From NCBI RefSeq assembly GCF_900176425.1, contig NZ_FWXS01000008.1:119366-183365 (forward strand): a stretch of 64,000 nt of DNA, read 5' to 3'. Every line of letters begins with the position of its first letter. The first letter of the stretch is position 1. This document shows positions 53,407 to 62,279 of the stretch, piece by piece. Origin of the DNA: Moheibacter sediminis (GTDB taxonomy: Bacteria; Bacteroidota; Bacteroidia; Flavobacteriales; Weeksellaceae). A model generated the notes under the pieces. It was given only the letters and a program-made list of their open reading frames with translations. It did no database searches and was not told where the DNA came from. The position numbers and the translations under genes were made by a program.

Positions 53407-54012
53407 ATGAAATTCACTTATTTAATTTTTAACATCTTTTTTTTGTCATTGGGAAATGCGCAGGAAAAAAAATCGGAATGGGAGCTCGTTAAAAGCGAAA
53501 ATAATATTGATATAAGTTATCGTTGGTTGCAAGTTTCAGAGCAACAAAAAATACGTGAAATGAAAGTGGAGTTCACTGTAGAAAGTGATGCTTCTATGGT
53601 GATAGAACAATTTACCAGTAGCACAAACCTTAAAAAATGGCAGACTTCTTCCGATGAATGCAAAATAAGTGACGTCTCAGGAAACGAGTGGTTAACTTAT
53701 CTGAGTTTTAATCTGCCTTGGCCCCTTAAATCTAAAGATTTAGTAACTCAAAATGAACTGATCAAAACAAAAAACTATAGCCTGATAAAAATGAAAAGCA
53801 CACCCAATGCTAAACCACTGCGCAAAGATAAAAACAGGATAAATTCTCTGGAATCCGAATGGAAGTTCATTCCATTAAAAAATGGAAATACAAAAGTAAT
53901 TTATACAACACTGACTTATGATAAGCCTGAGTTTCCTCGATCTGTTACGGACCCGATTATCCAGAAAAAACTTATTCAATCGATTGGTTTGTTGAAAAAA
54001 AGTGTTTCGTGA
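53407..54012 (+). CDS. Secreted START-domain protein
   Basis: 201 residues from ATG 53407 with a signal peptide MKFTYLIFNIFFLSLGNAQ. The mature part has SEWELVKSENNIDISYRWLQVSEQQKIREMKVEFTVESDASMVIEQF, KWQTSSDECKISDVSGNEWLTY and LPWPLKSKDLVTQN, the core of StAR-related lipid transfer proteins (bacterial version). The role is probably transport of a lipid or other hydrophobic molecule in the periplasm (inference). It is the first gene of a six-gene coupled operon (TGATG overlap with the next). Confidence 0.88.
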   Translation: MKFTYLIFNIFFLSLGNAQEKKSEWELVKSENNIDISYRWLQVSEQQKIREMKVEFTVESDASMVIEQFTSSTNLKKWQTSSDECKISDVSGNEWLTYLSFNLPWPLKSKDLVTQNELIKTKNYSLIKMKSTPNAKPLRKDKNRINSLESEWKFIPLKNGNTKVIYTTLTYDKPEFPRSVTDPIIQKKLIQSIGLLKKSVS

Positions 54013-54467
54013 TGAATCTGCCAAGTGTAATCAATCGTTTTAAACGACAAATCATTTCCTTTGAAGGAGAACCGGCTTATATCGCCAAAGGATTTGCACT
54101 GGGTTCATTCATTGGAATGCTTCCCATCCCGGGATTTCATATTCTGTCATCACTGACTTTGGGGGCTTTGCTGAAATTAAATAAAAAATCTGTTTTTTTA
54201 GGTGTTATTAAAACTAATCTTTTCACTGCGGGATTTATATTTTCGTTCAATTACTGGATTGGAAAAAGTTTCTTAGGAACTCAGCCGAAATTTGTAATTC
54301 CAAATGAAATTTCTTTCGATTTTTTACGAATTGTATTTGCTTCCGGTATCGAAGCATTTCAATCTCTACTTGTGGGTGGGATTATCATGGGAATTATTTC
54401 TGCAGTAGTTAATTATTACATAGTTTTTTATTGGATTAAAAATTACAGAAGCTATGCAGTCAGCTAA
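54012..54467 (+). CDS. DUF2062 domain membrane protein
   Basis: 151 residues. YIAKGFALGSFIGMLPIPGFHILSSLTLGALLKLNKK followed by further hydrophobic segments GVIKTNLFTAGFIFSFNYW and GIEAFQSLLVGGIIMGIISAVVNYYIV matches DUF2062. ATG 54012 (shares the A of the preceding stop, TGATG) is preferred over GTG 54009. DUF2062 proteins are often fused to or next to glycosyltransferases or acyltransferases and have no defined activity. It overlaps the SDR gene by 14 bases. Confidence 0.88.
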   Translation: MNLPSVINRFKRQIISFEGEPAYIAKGFALGSFIGMLPIPGFHILSSLTLGALLKLNKKSVFLGVIKTNLFTAGFIFSFNYWIGKSFLGTQPKFVIPNEISFDFLRIVFASGIEAFQSLLVGGIIMGIISAVVNYYIVFYWIKNYRSYAVS

Positions 54468-55251
54468 AAATTACACCGTGATAACCGGAGCAAGTCAGGG
54501 TCTGGGAAAAGCTTTTGCTGAAATCTGTGGTAAACATGGAAGAAATCTGGTTTTGATTTCGCTTCCCAATGAAAATTTGACTATTCTGAAACAGAATTTA
54601 ATTCAGAAATATGACATTGAAGTTTTGACATTTGAACTGGATCTGACCGATTCAAGTCAATTATATGATTTATGTAAAGAATTAAAAAATTATCAGATTG
54701 ACATATTGGTCAATAATGCTGGAATGGGTGGTACAAAAGCCTTTTTGGATGCAACTTCTGAATACATTGACAACATTGTTTTGCTCAATATGCGTTCGTT
54801 GGTGATTTTGACACATCAGCTTTTACCTCAATTGAAACAACAAAATCAAGCTTTTATTTTAAACATATCAAGCCTTGCGGCATTTGTGCCGATGCCTTTC
54901 AAGACCATTTATCCAGCAAGTAAAGCATTTGTTTATTCATTTTCCAGAGGTTTACAAACGGAGCTTAAAAAAACCCACGTTCATGTTGCTGTCGCACATC
55001 CCGGTGGTATGCCTACCAATCCCGATGTAGCTAAAAGAATCGGCTCTCACAAAGGATTGGTTCGTCTTTCCATACTTTCTCCGGAAAAAACTGCTGAAAT
55101 TTGTATGGAGAAATTGATGAAAAAAGAAGCGATCATCATTCCGGGAAAAATCAATCAGCTGAGTTCCGTTTTACAGAGAATTATTCCCATAAATTTTCAG
55201 TTGAACCTTATCAGTGCTAAAATTAAGAAAGAATTAGAAATCATAAAATGA
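54454..55251 (+). CDS. Short-chain dehydrogenase/reductase
   Basis: 265 residues. NAD(P)-binding TGASQGLGKAF (residues 11-21), VNNAGMGG, catalytic Ser140 (NISSLAAF), Tyr153 and Lys157 (IYPASKAFVYSFSRGLQTEL), PGGMPTNPDVAKRIG. The C-terminal extension of 60 residues suggests a substrate larger than a simple alcohol. Length and GMxT/KxA pattern resemble 3-oxoacyl or 17-beta-type steroid-like SDRs. Classical SDR, cytoplasmic, bound to no membrane segment. The stop overlaps the next start (ATGA). Confidence 0.9.
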   Translation: MQSAKNYTVITGASQGLGKAFAEICGKHGRNLVLISLPNENLTILKQNLIQKYDIEVLTFELDLTDSSQLYDLCKELKNYQIDILVNNAGMGGTKAFLDATSEYIDNIVLLNMRSLVILTHQLLPQLKQQNQAFILNISSLAAFVPMPFKTIYPASKAFVYSFSRGLQTELKKTHVHVAVAHPGGMPTNPDVAKRIGSHKGLVRLSILSPEKTAEICMEKLMKKEAIIIPGKINQLSSVLQRIIPINFQLNLISAKIKKELEIIK

Positions 55252-56243
55252 AGAAAAAAGTTTTATTGACGGGAGCCACAGGTTTTCTTGGGTATAACAT
55301 AGCAAGAGTTCTTGCTGAGAAAGGTTATGAAATTACCGTTTCGGTTCGTTCAAAAAATAATATTTTATTTCTGGAGGAACTGGGCTGCATTGTAAAATAC
55401 GGAAGCCTGAATGATGAAGAATTCATAGACTCAATTGTTCAGGATCAGGATTATGTGATTCACTGTGCCTCTTTGACGGAACAGTCTAATCCCGATTTTG
55501 AAGTTTACAGAGCCGCAAATATCTTAAGTACAGAGTTACTGGTAAAAGCATCTAAGAAATTTGAAATCAAAAGATTTATTTTGGTAAGTACCGCCAATTG
55601 TTTCACAAATGGAACTATTGAAGCTCCGGGAAATGAAAATTCAGGATTTATGGATTTTCTGAAAAATTCGAATTATGCCTACAGTAAATATCTTGCTCAG
55701 CAATTAGTTCTGAAAGAAACTAAGAGCAATGATTTTCCCGGGATTATAGTTGCGCCGACATTTATGATCGGAGGCTACGATAGGAAACCATCAAGTGGAA
55801 AGCTTTTACTGTATGTCCATAAAAACAGATTTGTATTTTATCCGTCTAAAGGCGGGAAAAGTTTTGTGGATGTGAATGCGGCAGCTGAAGCCGTTGTAAG
55901 TTCATTGTTAATTGGAAAAACCGGGGAATGTTATTTACTTGCGGGTATCAACAAAACATACAGAGAATATTTTACAGAAATTAATAAAAATTCAAATTCC
56001 AAAAGGAAAAAAATATTTGTTCCTATTCCTTTCTTTATTGCGAAAGGTTTGATAGGAATTTTAAACTTATTTCCCTCCGGAAAAAATAAAATGCTTTCTG
56101 CGAATCTGAAATTATTTTTCACAGAAAATTATTTTACCAATCAAAAAGCAATGCAGGAACTTGGAATGACAGAAACCGATTTGGGAAAAAGTATCTCGAG
56201 TTCGATTGAATGGTTCCGAGAAAGTAATTATCTTAGACAATAA
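55248..56243 (+). CDS. NAD-dependent epimerase/dehydratase (extended SDR)
   Basis: 331 residues. TGATGFLGYNIARVL (residues 8-22) binds NAD; STANCFTNG and YAYSKYLAQQL (Tyr143, Lys147) supply the catalytic residues. TFMIGGYDRKPSSGKLLLYV is typical of the 3-beta-hydroxysteroid-dehydrogenase/dihydroflavonol-4-reductase-like group. The C-terminus carries hydrophobic KGLIGILNLFPSGK. It would oxidise or reduce a hydroxyl on a polycyclic or lipid-like substrate (inference). It is 7 bases before the kinase gene. Confidence 0.88.
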   Translation: MKKKVLLTGATGFLGYNIARVLAEKGYEITVSVRSKNNILFLEELGCIVKYGSLNDEEFIDSIVQDQDYVIHCASLTEQSNPDFEVYRAANILSTELLVKASKKFEIKRFILVSTANCFTNGTIEAPGNENSGFMDFLKNSNYAYSKYLAQQLVLKETKSNDFPGIIVAPTFMIGGYDRKPSSGKLLLYVHKNRFVFYPSKGGKSFVDVNAAAEAVVSSLLIGKTGECYLLAGINKTYREYFTEINKNSNSKRKKIFVPIPFFIAKGLIGILNLFPSGKNKMLSANLKLFFTENYFTNQKAMQELGMTETDLGKSISSSIEWFRESNYLRQ

Positions 56244-56250
56244 TTGACTG

Positions 56251-57279
56251 ATGAACAAAAAACTGCGGACTTTTTTCATACGGCTTTTAGTCATTTACCT
56301 TTGGCATCTCATGATCAAATGGGGAGATGAGACTTTCCATGATTTTTTTGACTTCACTACAAGAGGAATTCTGCTTTCATTTTTTGTAATTGCACTTTGG
56401 ATGTCTGCTGTTTATCTTTTGGATTTCATCAAGAAATTAAAATGGTTTCCTCATAAAAAATTAATTCCTTATATACTTTTCCATATCGGTTATGGATATT
56501 TTTTTGCATTGGTGACGAATGTGGTTTACAGATACGTTGATACAACTTATTATAAAAGTGACTGGGGAGATATTGGTTATTTTAATCCAACTTTGACGTT
56601 GGCGCTGACGCTGATCTTTATAACCAATGTAGGACTATACGAATATTTCAAATCGGATATTGCTGCGAAGGAAAATGAAATTGTTGCCGAAAAACTGAAA
56701 AGAGAAAACGCAATTGCTCATTACAAATTGCTCAAAGCACAGATCGAACCTCATTTTTTGTTCAATAGTTTAAGTGTTTTGTCGTCATTGGTCCATAAAG
56801 ATCCTTATCTGGCAGAAGAATTCATTTTGAAACTGTCAAAATTGATGCGTTTTGCCGTAGAACAGAACGATAAGATTTACGTTACATTGGAAGATGAAAT
56901 GAATTTTGCTATGAATTATTTCTTTCTCATCAAAACACGGTTTGGGAGTGCGATAAAAATTGTGAATGAAATTTCAGTTGATTCTGAAAAATATATTTTA
57001 CCACCTTATTCTTTACAATTACTGATTGAAAATACAATTCAGCATACGAGATTCAGCATAGAAAATCCATTGATAATTCATTTGTTTAATGATGTTCAAT
57101 TTATGTATATATCAAATAATTTTAGTCCAAAAGAAAAACCGGAATCTTCAACGGGAATAGGATTGGATAATTTATCGAAAAGGATCAGTCATTTAGGAGG
57201 GGAAGAAATTCATTTTGAGATAAATGACGGGCAATTTAAAGTGAAAATTCCGTTAATCTTAAATAATTCCTCTAAATGA
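56251..57279 (+). CDS. LytS/YehU-type sensor histidine kinase
   Basis: 342 residues. Four hydrophobic segments in the first 130 residues (FIRLLVIYLWHLM, ILLSFFVIALWMSAVYLLDF, LIPYILFHIGYGYFFALV, LTLALTLIFITNVGLY), a coiled coil to 160, then the PF06580 domain: AQIEPHFLFNSLSVLSSLVHKD (phospho-His168), LPPYSLQLLIENTIQH and GIGLDNLSKRISHLGG as the ATPase motif. It senses through its membrane helices. It forms a pair with the LytTR regulator (ATGA overlap). Confidence 0.92.
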   Translation: MNKKLRTFFIRLLVIYLWHLMIKWGDETFHDFFDFTTRGILLSFFVIALWMSAVYLLDFIKKLKWFPHKKLIPYILFHIGYGYFFALVTNVVYRYVDTTYYKSDWGDIGYFNPTLTLALTLIFITNVGLYEYFKSDIAAKENEIVAEKLKRENAIAHYKLLKAQIEPHFLFNSLSVLSSLVHKDPYLAEEFILKLSKLMRFAVEQNDKIYVTLEDEMNFAMNYFFLIKTRFGSAIKIVNEISVDSEKYILPPYSLQLLIENTIQHTRFSIENPLIIHLFNDVQFMYISNNFSPKEKPESSTGIGLDNLSKRISHLGGEEIHFEINDGQFKVKIPLILNNSSK

Positions 57280-58031
57280 ATATACTGATTTGTGAAGATG
57301 AAAAACATACAGCCGAACGACTGGTGAAATTGCTCAATGAATACGATCCTTTGGTAAAGATCATAACCGTTCTGCATTCGGTTGAAAAAGCTTTGGAGTG
57401 GTTTTCTGAAAATGAACAGCCGGATTTGATTTTCCAAGACATCGAACTTAGTGACGGAAATTGTTTCAGGATATTTGAAGAGGTCGAAATCGCTTCACCT
57501 ATCATTTTCACCACGGCTTACAGCGATTATGCGCTGGAATCTTTTTCACAAAACAGCATTGATTATATTGTAAAACCTTATGATTTTGCAGACATCAAAA
57601 AAGCAATGGATAAGTTCCACAATTTCAGAAATGTTTTTCAGTTGCCTGATAAAAATTTACTCGGGAAAATTCTGAAAGCTCCTGAAAAAAAATCAAGATT
57701 TTTAGTGAAGCTTGGAGATTTTTATAAAACGATTCAAACGGGGGAAATTGCTTACATCAGTTCAGAAGGTGGTTTATCAGTCGCGCATCTTTTTAGCGGA
57801 GAAAAACATTTGTTAGATGCTTCTTTAAATGAGCTTGAATCTGAACTTGATGAAAAGTTATTTTTCAGGATAAACCGTGGGATGATTATCCATTTTCAAT
57901 CCATACGATCAATCCAACAATGGTTTTCAGGAAGGTTAAAATTGGAACTGATTTCAAACAAGGAAAATTTTCAGGAGATAATTGTCAGCCGTAGCCGGGC
58001 ATCTGAATTTAAAGGATGGCTGGGAAGGTGA
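57276..58031 (+). CDS. LytTR-family response regulator
   Basis: 251 residues. Receiver domain: ICEDEKHTAERLVKLL, phosphorylation Asp55 in PDLIFQDIELSDGN, TTAYSDYALESFSQNSIDYIVKPYDF (with Lys). The DNA-binding LytTR domain is at about 145-250: FLVKLGDFYKTIQTGEIAYISSEGGL, HLLDASLNELESELDEKLFFRINRGMIIHFQSI and LELISNKENFQEIIVSRSR. It is the output of the kinase encoded just upstream and probably autoregulates the operon. Confidence 0.93.
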   Translation: MNILICEDEKHTAERLVKLLNEYDPLVKIITVLHSVEKALEWFSENEQPDLIFQDIELSDGNCFRIFEEVEIASPIIFTTAYSDYALESFSQNSIDYIVKPYDFADIKKAMDKFHNFRNVFQLPDKNLLGKILKAPEKKSRFLVKLGDFYKTIQTGEIAYISSEGGLSVAHLFSGEKHLLDASLNELESELDEKLFFRINRGMIIHFQSIRSIQQWFSGRLKLELISNKENFQEIIVSRSRASEFKGWLGR

Positions 58032-58231
58032 TTTTTAAGAATTTTAATGTAAGAAATAAGTTAGTAAAAAGATACGACAACCTTTTAATAAATTATGTTA
58101 ATCATGGTTTAATGCCGGAGAATTTTTTCAATATGGATATGATTGTAATCCAAAAAGAATTTTATGAAATTGCAGGATATTGGGATTTTAATCAATGGGT
58201 AAAATATGTTATGAGAAAGAAATTTCTTTAA
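58016..58231 (+). CDS. Possible small protein overlapping the response regulator
   Basis: 71 codons starting 16 bases inside the response-regulator gene, ending ...EFYEIAGYWDFNQWVKYVMRKKFL. It has a clean start and stop and a mixed hydrophobic/aromatic composition, but no known domain and no visible ribosome-binding site specific to it (most Bacteroidota genes lack one). It could be a real short gene or noise. Confidence 0.25.
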   Translation: MAGKVIFKNFNVRNKLVKRYDNLLINYVNHGLMPENFFNMDMIVIQKEFYEIAGYWDFNQWVKYVMRKKFL

Positions 58232-58326
58232 TCATAGAAAACAATACATACTAAATTCAATACATTTACGAAACCAAGAATAATTCATGAAACCCATTGG
58301 TTAAGTTTTTATCTAAAATAGTTAAA

Positions 58327-59742
58327 ATGATTCGTAATTTTTTATTCACTATTATACTGATTTCTCTATTTTTAGTAATACCCTTTTCGGTTTGTGCGCA
58401 AAAGAAATCTGACCAATCAGTTGAAATTGCCATAACCAATGTGAATATCATCCCAATGACTATTAATAATCATGTAATATACAATGCTACTGTTTTAATT
58501 AAGGACAATTACATACAATCAATTAACAATGAAATTCCTGACGGAGTAAAAATCATCAACGCAAAGGGGAAATGGTTAATTCCAGGGTTGATTGACATGC
58601 ATGTACACTTACCATCAGATGTTAACACTAAACCTAAATTTCCGACTGAAGCGCCAGACATTGTCTTTGAAGTACAAGATATCATGACATTATTTGTGAC
58701 AAATGGAGTAACAACAATATTCAACTTAAATGCCAATTTGGAGTCATTTTCTCAAAGAAAAGAGATTCAAAAAGGTTGTGTATTGGGACCACGTATCGCA
58801 GTTGCAGCACTTATTGATGGAGGAGAGGGAAATGGCAGGAGAGCAAATACGCCAGAGCAGGGGAGGCAGACTGTACGCATTGCAAAAGCAGAGGGGTTTG
58901 AATTTATAAAGCTATACTCCAAATTAAACATTGAAACTTATAAAGCCATCATAGATGAAGCAAATAAACAAGGATTAAAAACTGTAGGGCATATCCCTAA
59001 TGTTTTCCAAAATGATTTGAAGGGGGCTTTCGTGCCTCATTTTGATATGGTTGCCCATGCAGAGGAATTTTCCAAAAGTGCAAAAGATTTTAATTATGCA
59101 GAAGCATTAAGTTTCGCAAAAATAGCCAAGGAAAACGGAACCTGGGTCACACCTACTTTAACCGCAATGGAATGGATTGCAGACCAGACCAATTCACTTG
59201 AAAGATTAGAATCTCTTACAACGCTTGCGTATGTGCATCCACTTCTACAGAGTAAATGGCTTACTTCCAATAGTTACAATAAAAATTCAACGCCTGAAAC
59301 AATAGCATATTTTAAAAAATTGGTAGAATTTCAGAAATTATTGGTAAAAGCATTCAAAGAATCAGGTGTACCCGTCACTGCTGGAACTGATGCCGGTGTA
59401 TCGGGAGTCGTTTCTGGATTTTCATTACATGATGAATTAGTACTTTTGGTTGAAGCAGGCATGACACCAGAGGAAGCACTCGTTTCTGCTACACGCCTGC
59501 CGGCAATTTGGCTGGGACTGGACAGTAAAATTGGAACCGTGGAAGTAGGAAAGCTGGCAGACTTAATCTTGCTTGATGAAAATCCATTGGACAAAATAAA
59601 AAATATAAGTAAAATTTCAGGCGTAATTGTCAATGGCCAATTGATAGAAAAAGATAAAATAAATGAAATGCTCTCGGAACTTGCCACAAAGAATAATACC
59701 TTAAAACCGGATTTCGATTGGAAAAAAATGATGAGTAATTGA
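58327..59742 (+). CDS. Secreted amidohydrolase
   Basis: 471 residues from ATG 58327 (MIRNFLFTIILISLFLVIPF) with a signal peptide ending VCAQ. TIM-barrel metal site: GLIDMHVHL (HxH), VGHIP and FDMVAHAEEF (histidines), and TAGTDAGVSG with the catalytic Asp. The extended IPMT...VLIKDNYIQSINNEIP...GKWLIPG is the typical opening of amidohydrolases of the imidazolonepropionase-like or prolidase group. The substrate, probably a peptide-like amide or a lactone, is unknown. It is exported to the periplasm. A bidirectional terminator follows. Confidence 0.88.
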   Translation: MIRNFLFTIILISLFLVIPFSVCAQKKSDQSVEIAITNVNIIPMTINNHVIYNATVLIKDNYIQSINNEIPDGVKIINAKGKWLIPGLIDMHVHLPSDVNTKPKFPTEAPDIVFEVQDIMTLFVTNGVTTIFNLNANLESFSQRKEIQKGCVLGPRIAVAALIDGGEGNGRRANTPEQGRQTVRIAKAEGFEFIKLYSKLNIETYKAIIDEANKQGLKTVGHIPNVFQNDLKGAFVPHFDMVAHAEEFSKSAKDFNYAEALSFAKIAKENGTWVTPTLTAMEWIADQTNSLERLESLTTLAYVHPLLQSKWLTSNSYNKNSTPETIAYFKKLVEFQKLLVKAFKESGVPVTAGTDAGVSGVVSGFSLHDELVLLVEAGMTPEEALVSATRLPAIWLGLDSKIGTVEVGKLADLILLDENPLDKIKNISKISGVIVNGQLIEKDKINEMLSELATKNNTLKPDFDWKKMMSN

Positions 59743-59926
59743 AATACTTCAAGAAGATTATAATATTAATAAATACTCTGATTTACAATTGTCAAGTTTG
59801 ATTAAACTCTGAAAATTTATTTATGACTGAATCCAATCTTTTCTTAAAGGAAGAAATTTCTATTTCCTGAAACAATAGAAGTGGAGCGATCTTACAGCTA
59901 AAAATAAACTCATAAAAAAACTAAAA

Positions 59927-59957
59927 CAAATAAGACAGGCAATGCCTGTCTTATTTG
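59927..59957. terminator. Bidirectional intrinsic terminator
   Basis: Perfect 14-bp stem CAAATAAGACAGGC / GCCTGTCTTATTTG with loop AAT, between the amidohydrolase gene (+) and the small secreted protein gene (-). T-rich sequence on the minus side and TTT on the plus side fit both directions. Confidence 0.88.
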
Positions 59958-59979
59958 TTTGGATTACGTGATTTATTTT

Positions 59980-60381
59980 CTAGAGATTAATTAATCCACC
60001 TGTACTGCGGACTCCGCAAGATGGAACATACCAAACAATTGTTAGAATGTAATCTTGGTTAATACCACTTGGTGAACAGCTTGTACCTGCAAATGAAGAT
60101 TTATTGATCACTCCGGAGTTTGGACTCATCGTTTTGTATTCATAATAAACAAGATTGCTGCAAAGATCCGAGATAGAAATTTCAATATAACCACCTGATC
60201 CGATGAATCCCGAAGGACTACTGCTGTAGGTCAGTTGATCCGTTGTATTATTGGCAGAATAAAACATGTCAAAACAGAATAAAAATGATTCTCCAGAGTT
60301 TAAAGTTTCAGTTGTCTTTTCATTAGATAAACCTATTCCCAACAAGAATAGAACTAAGAATGTTGAAAGTGCTTTTTTCAT
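59980..60381 (-). CDS. Small secreted cysteine-containing protein of unknown function
   Basis: 133 residues with a signal peptide (MKKALSTFLVLFLLGIGLS). The mature part is a low-complexity Ser/Thr/Gly-rich sequence with cysteines at FLFCFDM, SDLCSNL, GTSCSPS and VPSCGVR, four in all, able to form two disulfides. There is no C-terminal sorting signal and no known domain. It could be an envelope or extracellular protein of beta-sandwich type. It stands alone with its own terminator; an inverted repeat lies 58 bases upstream. Confidence 0.7.
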   Translation of the reverse strand: MKKALSTFLVLFLLGIGLSNEKTTETLNSGESFLFCFDMFYSANNTTDQLTYSSSPSGFIGSGGYIEISISDLCSNLVYYEYKTMSPNSGVINKSSFAGTSCSPSGINQDYILTIVWYVPSCGVRSTGGLINL

Positions 60382-60438
60382 AATTACAATTTTTTAAGTT
60401 TTAATTTCTATAAAAATAAGTATAAAAAATAAATGTAA

Positions 60439-60460
60439 AAATACCAAGATGTTGGTATTT
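60439..60460. repeat. Perfect inverted repeat upstream of the small secreted protein gene
   Basis: AAATACCAA / TTGGTATTT around GATG, 58 bases before the minus-strand start codon and 177 before the plus-strand regulator gene. It is a candidate operator or leader hairpin between two divergent genes. Confidence 0.4.
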
Positions 60461-60636
60461 AGATGATTGCGTTGTTGTTTGATTTTTTTAAATAAGTCCA
60501 AACATCTGAATTGTAAATATGATTAAGTCCCAATTCATGCTGGGTTATCATTTATTTATACTTCTTGATTAAAAATTTAAATGATAATATTTTTAAAGTT
60601 CTAACTTTACCACATACAGATTTGTATGAGGTGATT

Positions 60637-62097
60637 ATGATGATGAAACCTAAACTTTGGATATTCTTTTGCGCATTTTTGATAGCATCTTCTTCATTTG
60701 CTCAAATAAATGATTTTAATAATCAAAAGACGCTCGATGAAAAATTAAAAGAGAATAATGATTTGTTGATGACAGCACCTGATCAAGCTTTTATTCGGAT
60801 TGATGAATTGATTGAGCAGGCATTAAAAGAAGACAACAAAGAAGCTGAACTGACTTTGCTTTCTAAAAAAGCCTGGTACTACGTCAGGAAAACAGATTTA
60901 AAAAAAGCTATCAAAGCTGCAAAAGAACTCGACGAGAAAGCTATCGAATATGACAATTATTATTGGCAATCTGCGGCGCATTCACATTTATTGGAAATTT
61001 ATTCTTTTAGTGGTTTGCCCAACCAAGCCATTGAAGAATTCCACAAAAGCAATCAATTGCTTGAAAAATCTGATCAAACGGATGATAAAATGAATTATCC
61101 CAAAGCGATCAATCATATAAAAATTGCAAACGTATATGAAGGTCAGGGTGATTTTGGAACCGCAAAAAAGATGCTTATAAAAGTCGATGAGTATATCAGC
61201 AAGGTAAAAGACAATGAGCAAAGAAAAAAAATCAGGTATTATAATTTTACCAATCTGGGAGCGGTTAATCTTGAATTAAACATGCTTGATTCTGCTGCGT
61301 ATTTCATCGAGAAATCATTGCTTTTAAGTGATGGCAAAAATGATGAAGTAAGCCTGAATCAATTTCGAAACTTATTGATTTTAGGTCAAATTTACAATCG
61401 GAAAAAAGATTACCTGACGGCATTGAAATCTCTTAAACAAGCAGAAAAATTAGAACCTCGATTAGCTGCAAATCTGCATGAAAAAAATCTGCTTTATGAG
61501 GAATTGGTTGAGTCTTACGAAGCCTTGGACAGTGCACAGCAGGCAAATTTATATTTACACAAAGCCAAAGACATTACCATCGAATTGGAAAGAAATAAAA
61601 GTAGTTCGCTCAACAAAATTATAGATGATAACCTGTTGAAAGAGAAAAGTTATACCATTCATATTGCGTTAGGTGCAGGAGTTTTGCTGCTCGTGATGTC
61701 ATTTTTCCTGATTAATTCCATTAGAAAAAATAAGCTTTTAGCAACACAAGAAAAAGCGGAAGAATTGTACCTTGATCAAAACAAACCTTCGATTTTGGAA
61801 GAGCAGCAGGTTTACACACAATTGATTGAAATGGCTAAAAATGATGACAAATCTTTCATCATTGCGTTTCATGATAAGTTTCCTGATTTTTATAAAAAAT
61901 TAATTCAAATTAATTCAAAATTAGTTGAGTCTGAAATTGAATTTTGTGCCTTGCTCAAACTTAAACTTTCCACAAAAGAAATTGCACAAATTCAAAATAT
62001 AGAACCTAAAACTGTCAAGAATAAAAAGAACCGCATCAGAAAAAGATTAAACATCTCGGCTGAGCAAGAACTTTATTATTTTTTCAATCAAATTTAA
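60637..62097 (+). CDS. TPR / transmembrane / LuxR-like HTH regulator
   Basis: 486 residues from the first of three consecutive ATGs (60637, 60640, 60643); the exact start is uncertain. A signal peptide (KLWIFFCAFLIASSSFAQ) is followed by periplasmic tetratricopeptide-type helices to about 345, a membrane helix (IHIALGAGVLLLVMSFFLINSI) and a cytoplasmic helix-turn-helix at the C-terminus (CALLKLKLSTKEIAQIQNIEPKTVKNKKNRIRKRL), of LuxR/two-component output type. This Bacteroidota architecture transmits an envelope signal directly to DNA binding. It lies just upstream of the large T9SS-type protein and may control it. Confidence 0.85.
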   Translation: MMMKPKLWIFFCAFLIASSSFAQINDFNNQKTLDEKLKENNDLLMTAPDQAFIRIDELIEQALKEDNKEAELTLLSKKAWYYVRKTDLKKAIKAAKELDEKAIEYDNYYWQSAAHSHLLEIYSFSGLPNQAIEEFHKSNQLLEKSDQTDDKMNYPKAINHIKIANVYEGQGDFGTAKKMLIKVDEYISKVKDNEQRKKIRYYNFTNLGAVNLELNMLDSAAYFIEKSLLLSDGKNDEVSLNQFRNLLILGQIYNRKKDYLTALKSLKQAEKLEPRLAANLHEKNLLYEELVESYEALDSAQQANLYLHKAKDITIELERNKSSSLNKIIDDNLLKEKSYTIHIALGAGVLLLVMSFFLINSIRKNKLLATQEKAEELYLDQNKPSILEEQQVYTQLIEMAKNDDKSFIIAFHDKFPDFYKKLIQINSKLVESEIEFCALLKLKLSTKEIAQIQNIEPKTVKNKKNRIRKRLNISAEQELYYFFNQI

Positions 62098-62279
62098 ATC
62101 AAGTTTTCAACTTCTATTTTACAAAAATCTATAAATCAATTCTTTAATTCAACGATGCTCTATGTTAGGCACATGTTAGGTCTGTGTTAAAATGCCTCAT
62201 TGGGTACATATAGGGTCTGGTAAAACGCCGTTAAATCTATCAAGACGATTAGTTTTGTCTTATAAAATTAAACAACACA

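Noticed and set aside
53282..53410. 42-codon frame MPGEDHLFTIF... before the START-domain gene
   Set aside because: Too short to assign, no family, and lies in decayed sequence; mentioned as possible fragment only.
49713..54000. Direct repeat of the tRNA-Ser 3' end as the far attachment site
   Set aside because: I looked for GAATCCCTCTTTCTCCGC downstream and saw none; the border of the element cannot be stated.
59331..59687. 118-codon frame on the minus strand
   Set aside because: Antisense to the amidohydrolase metal-site region; serine-rich by codon shadow.
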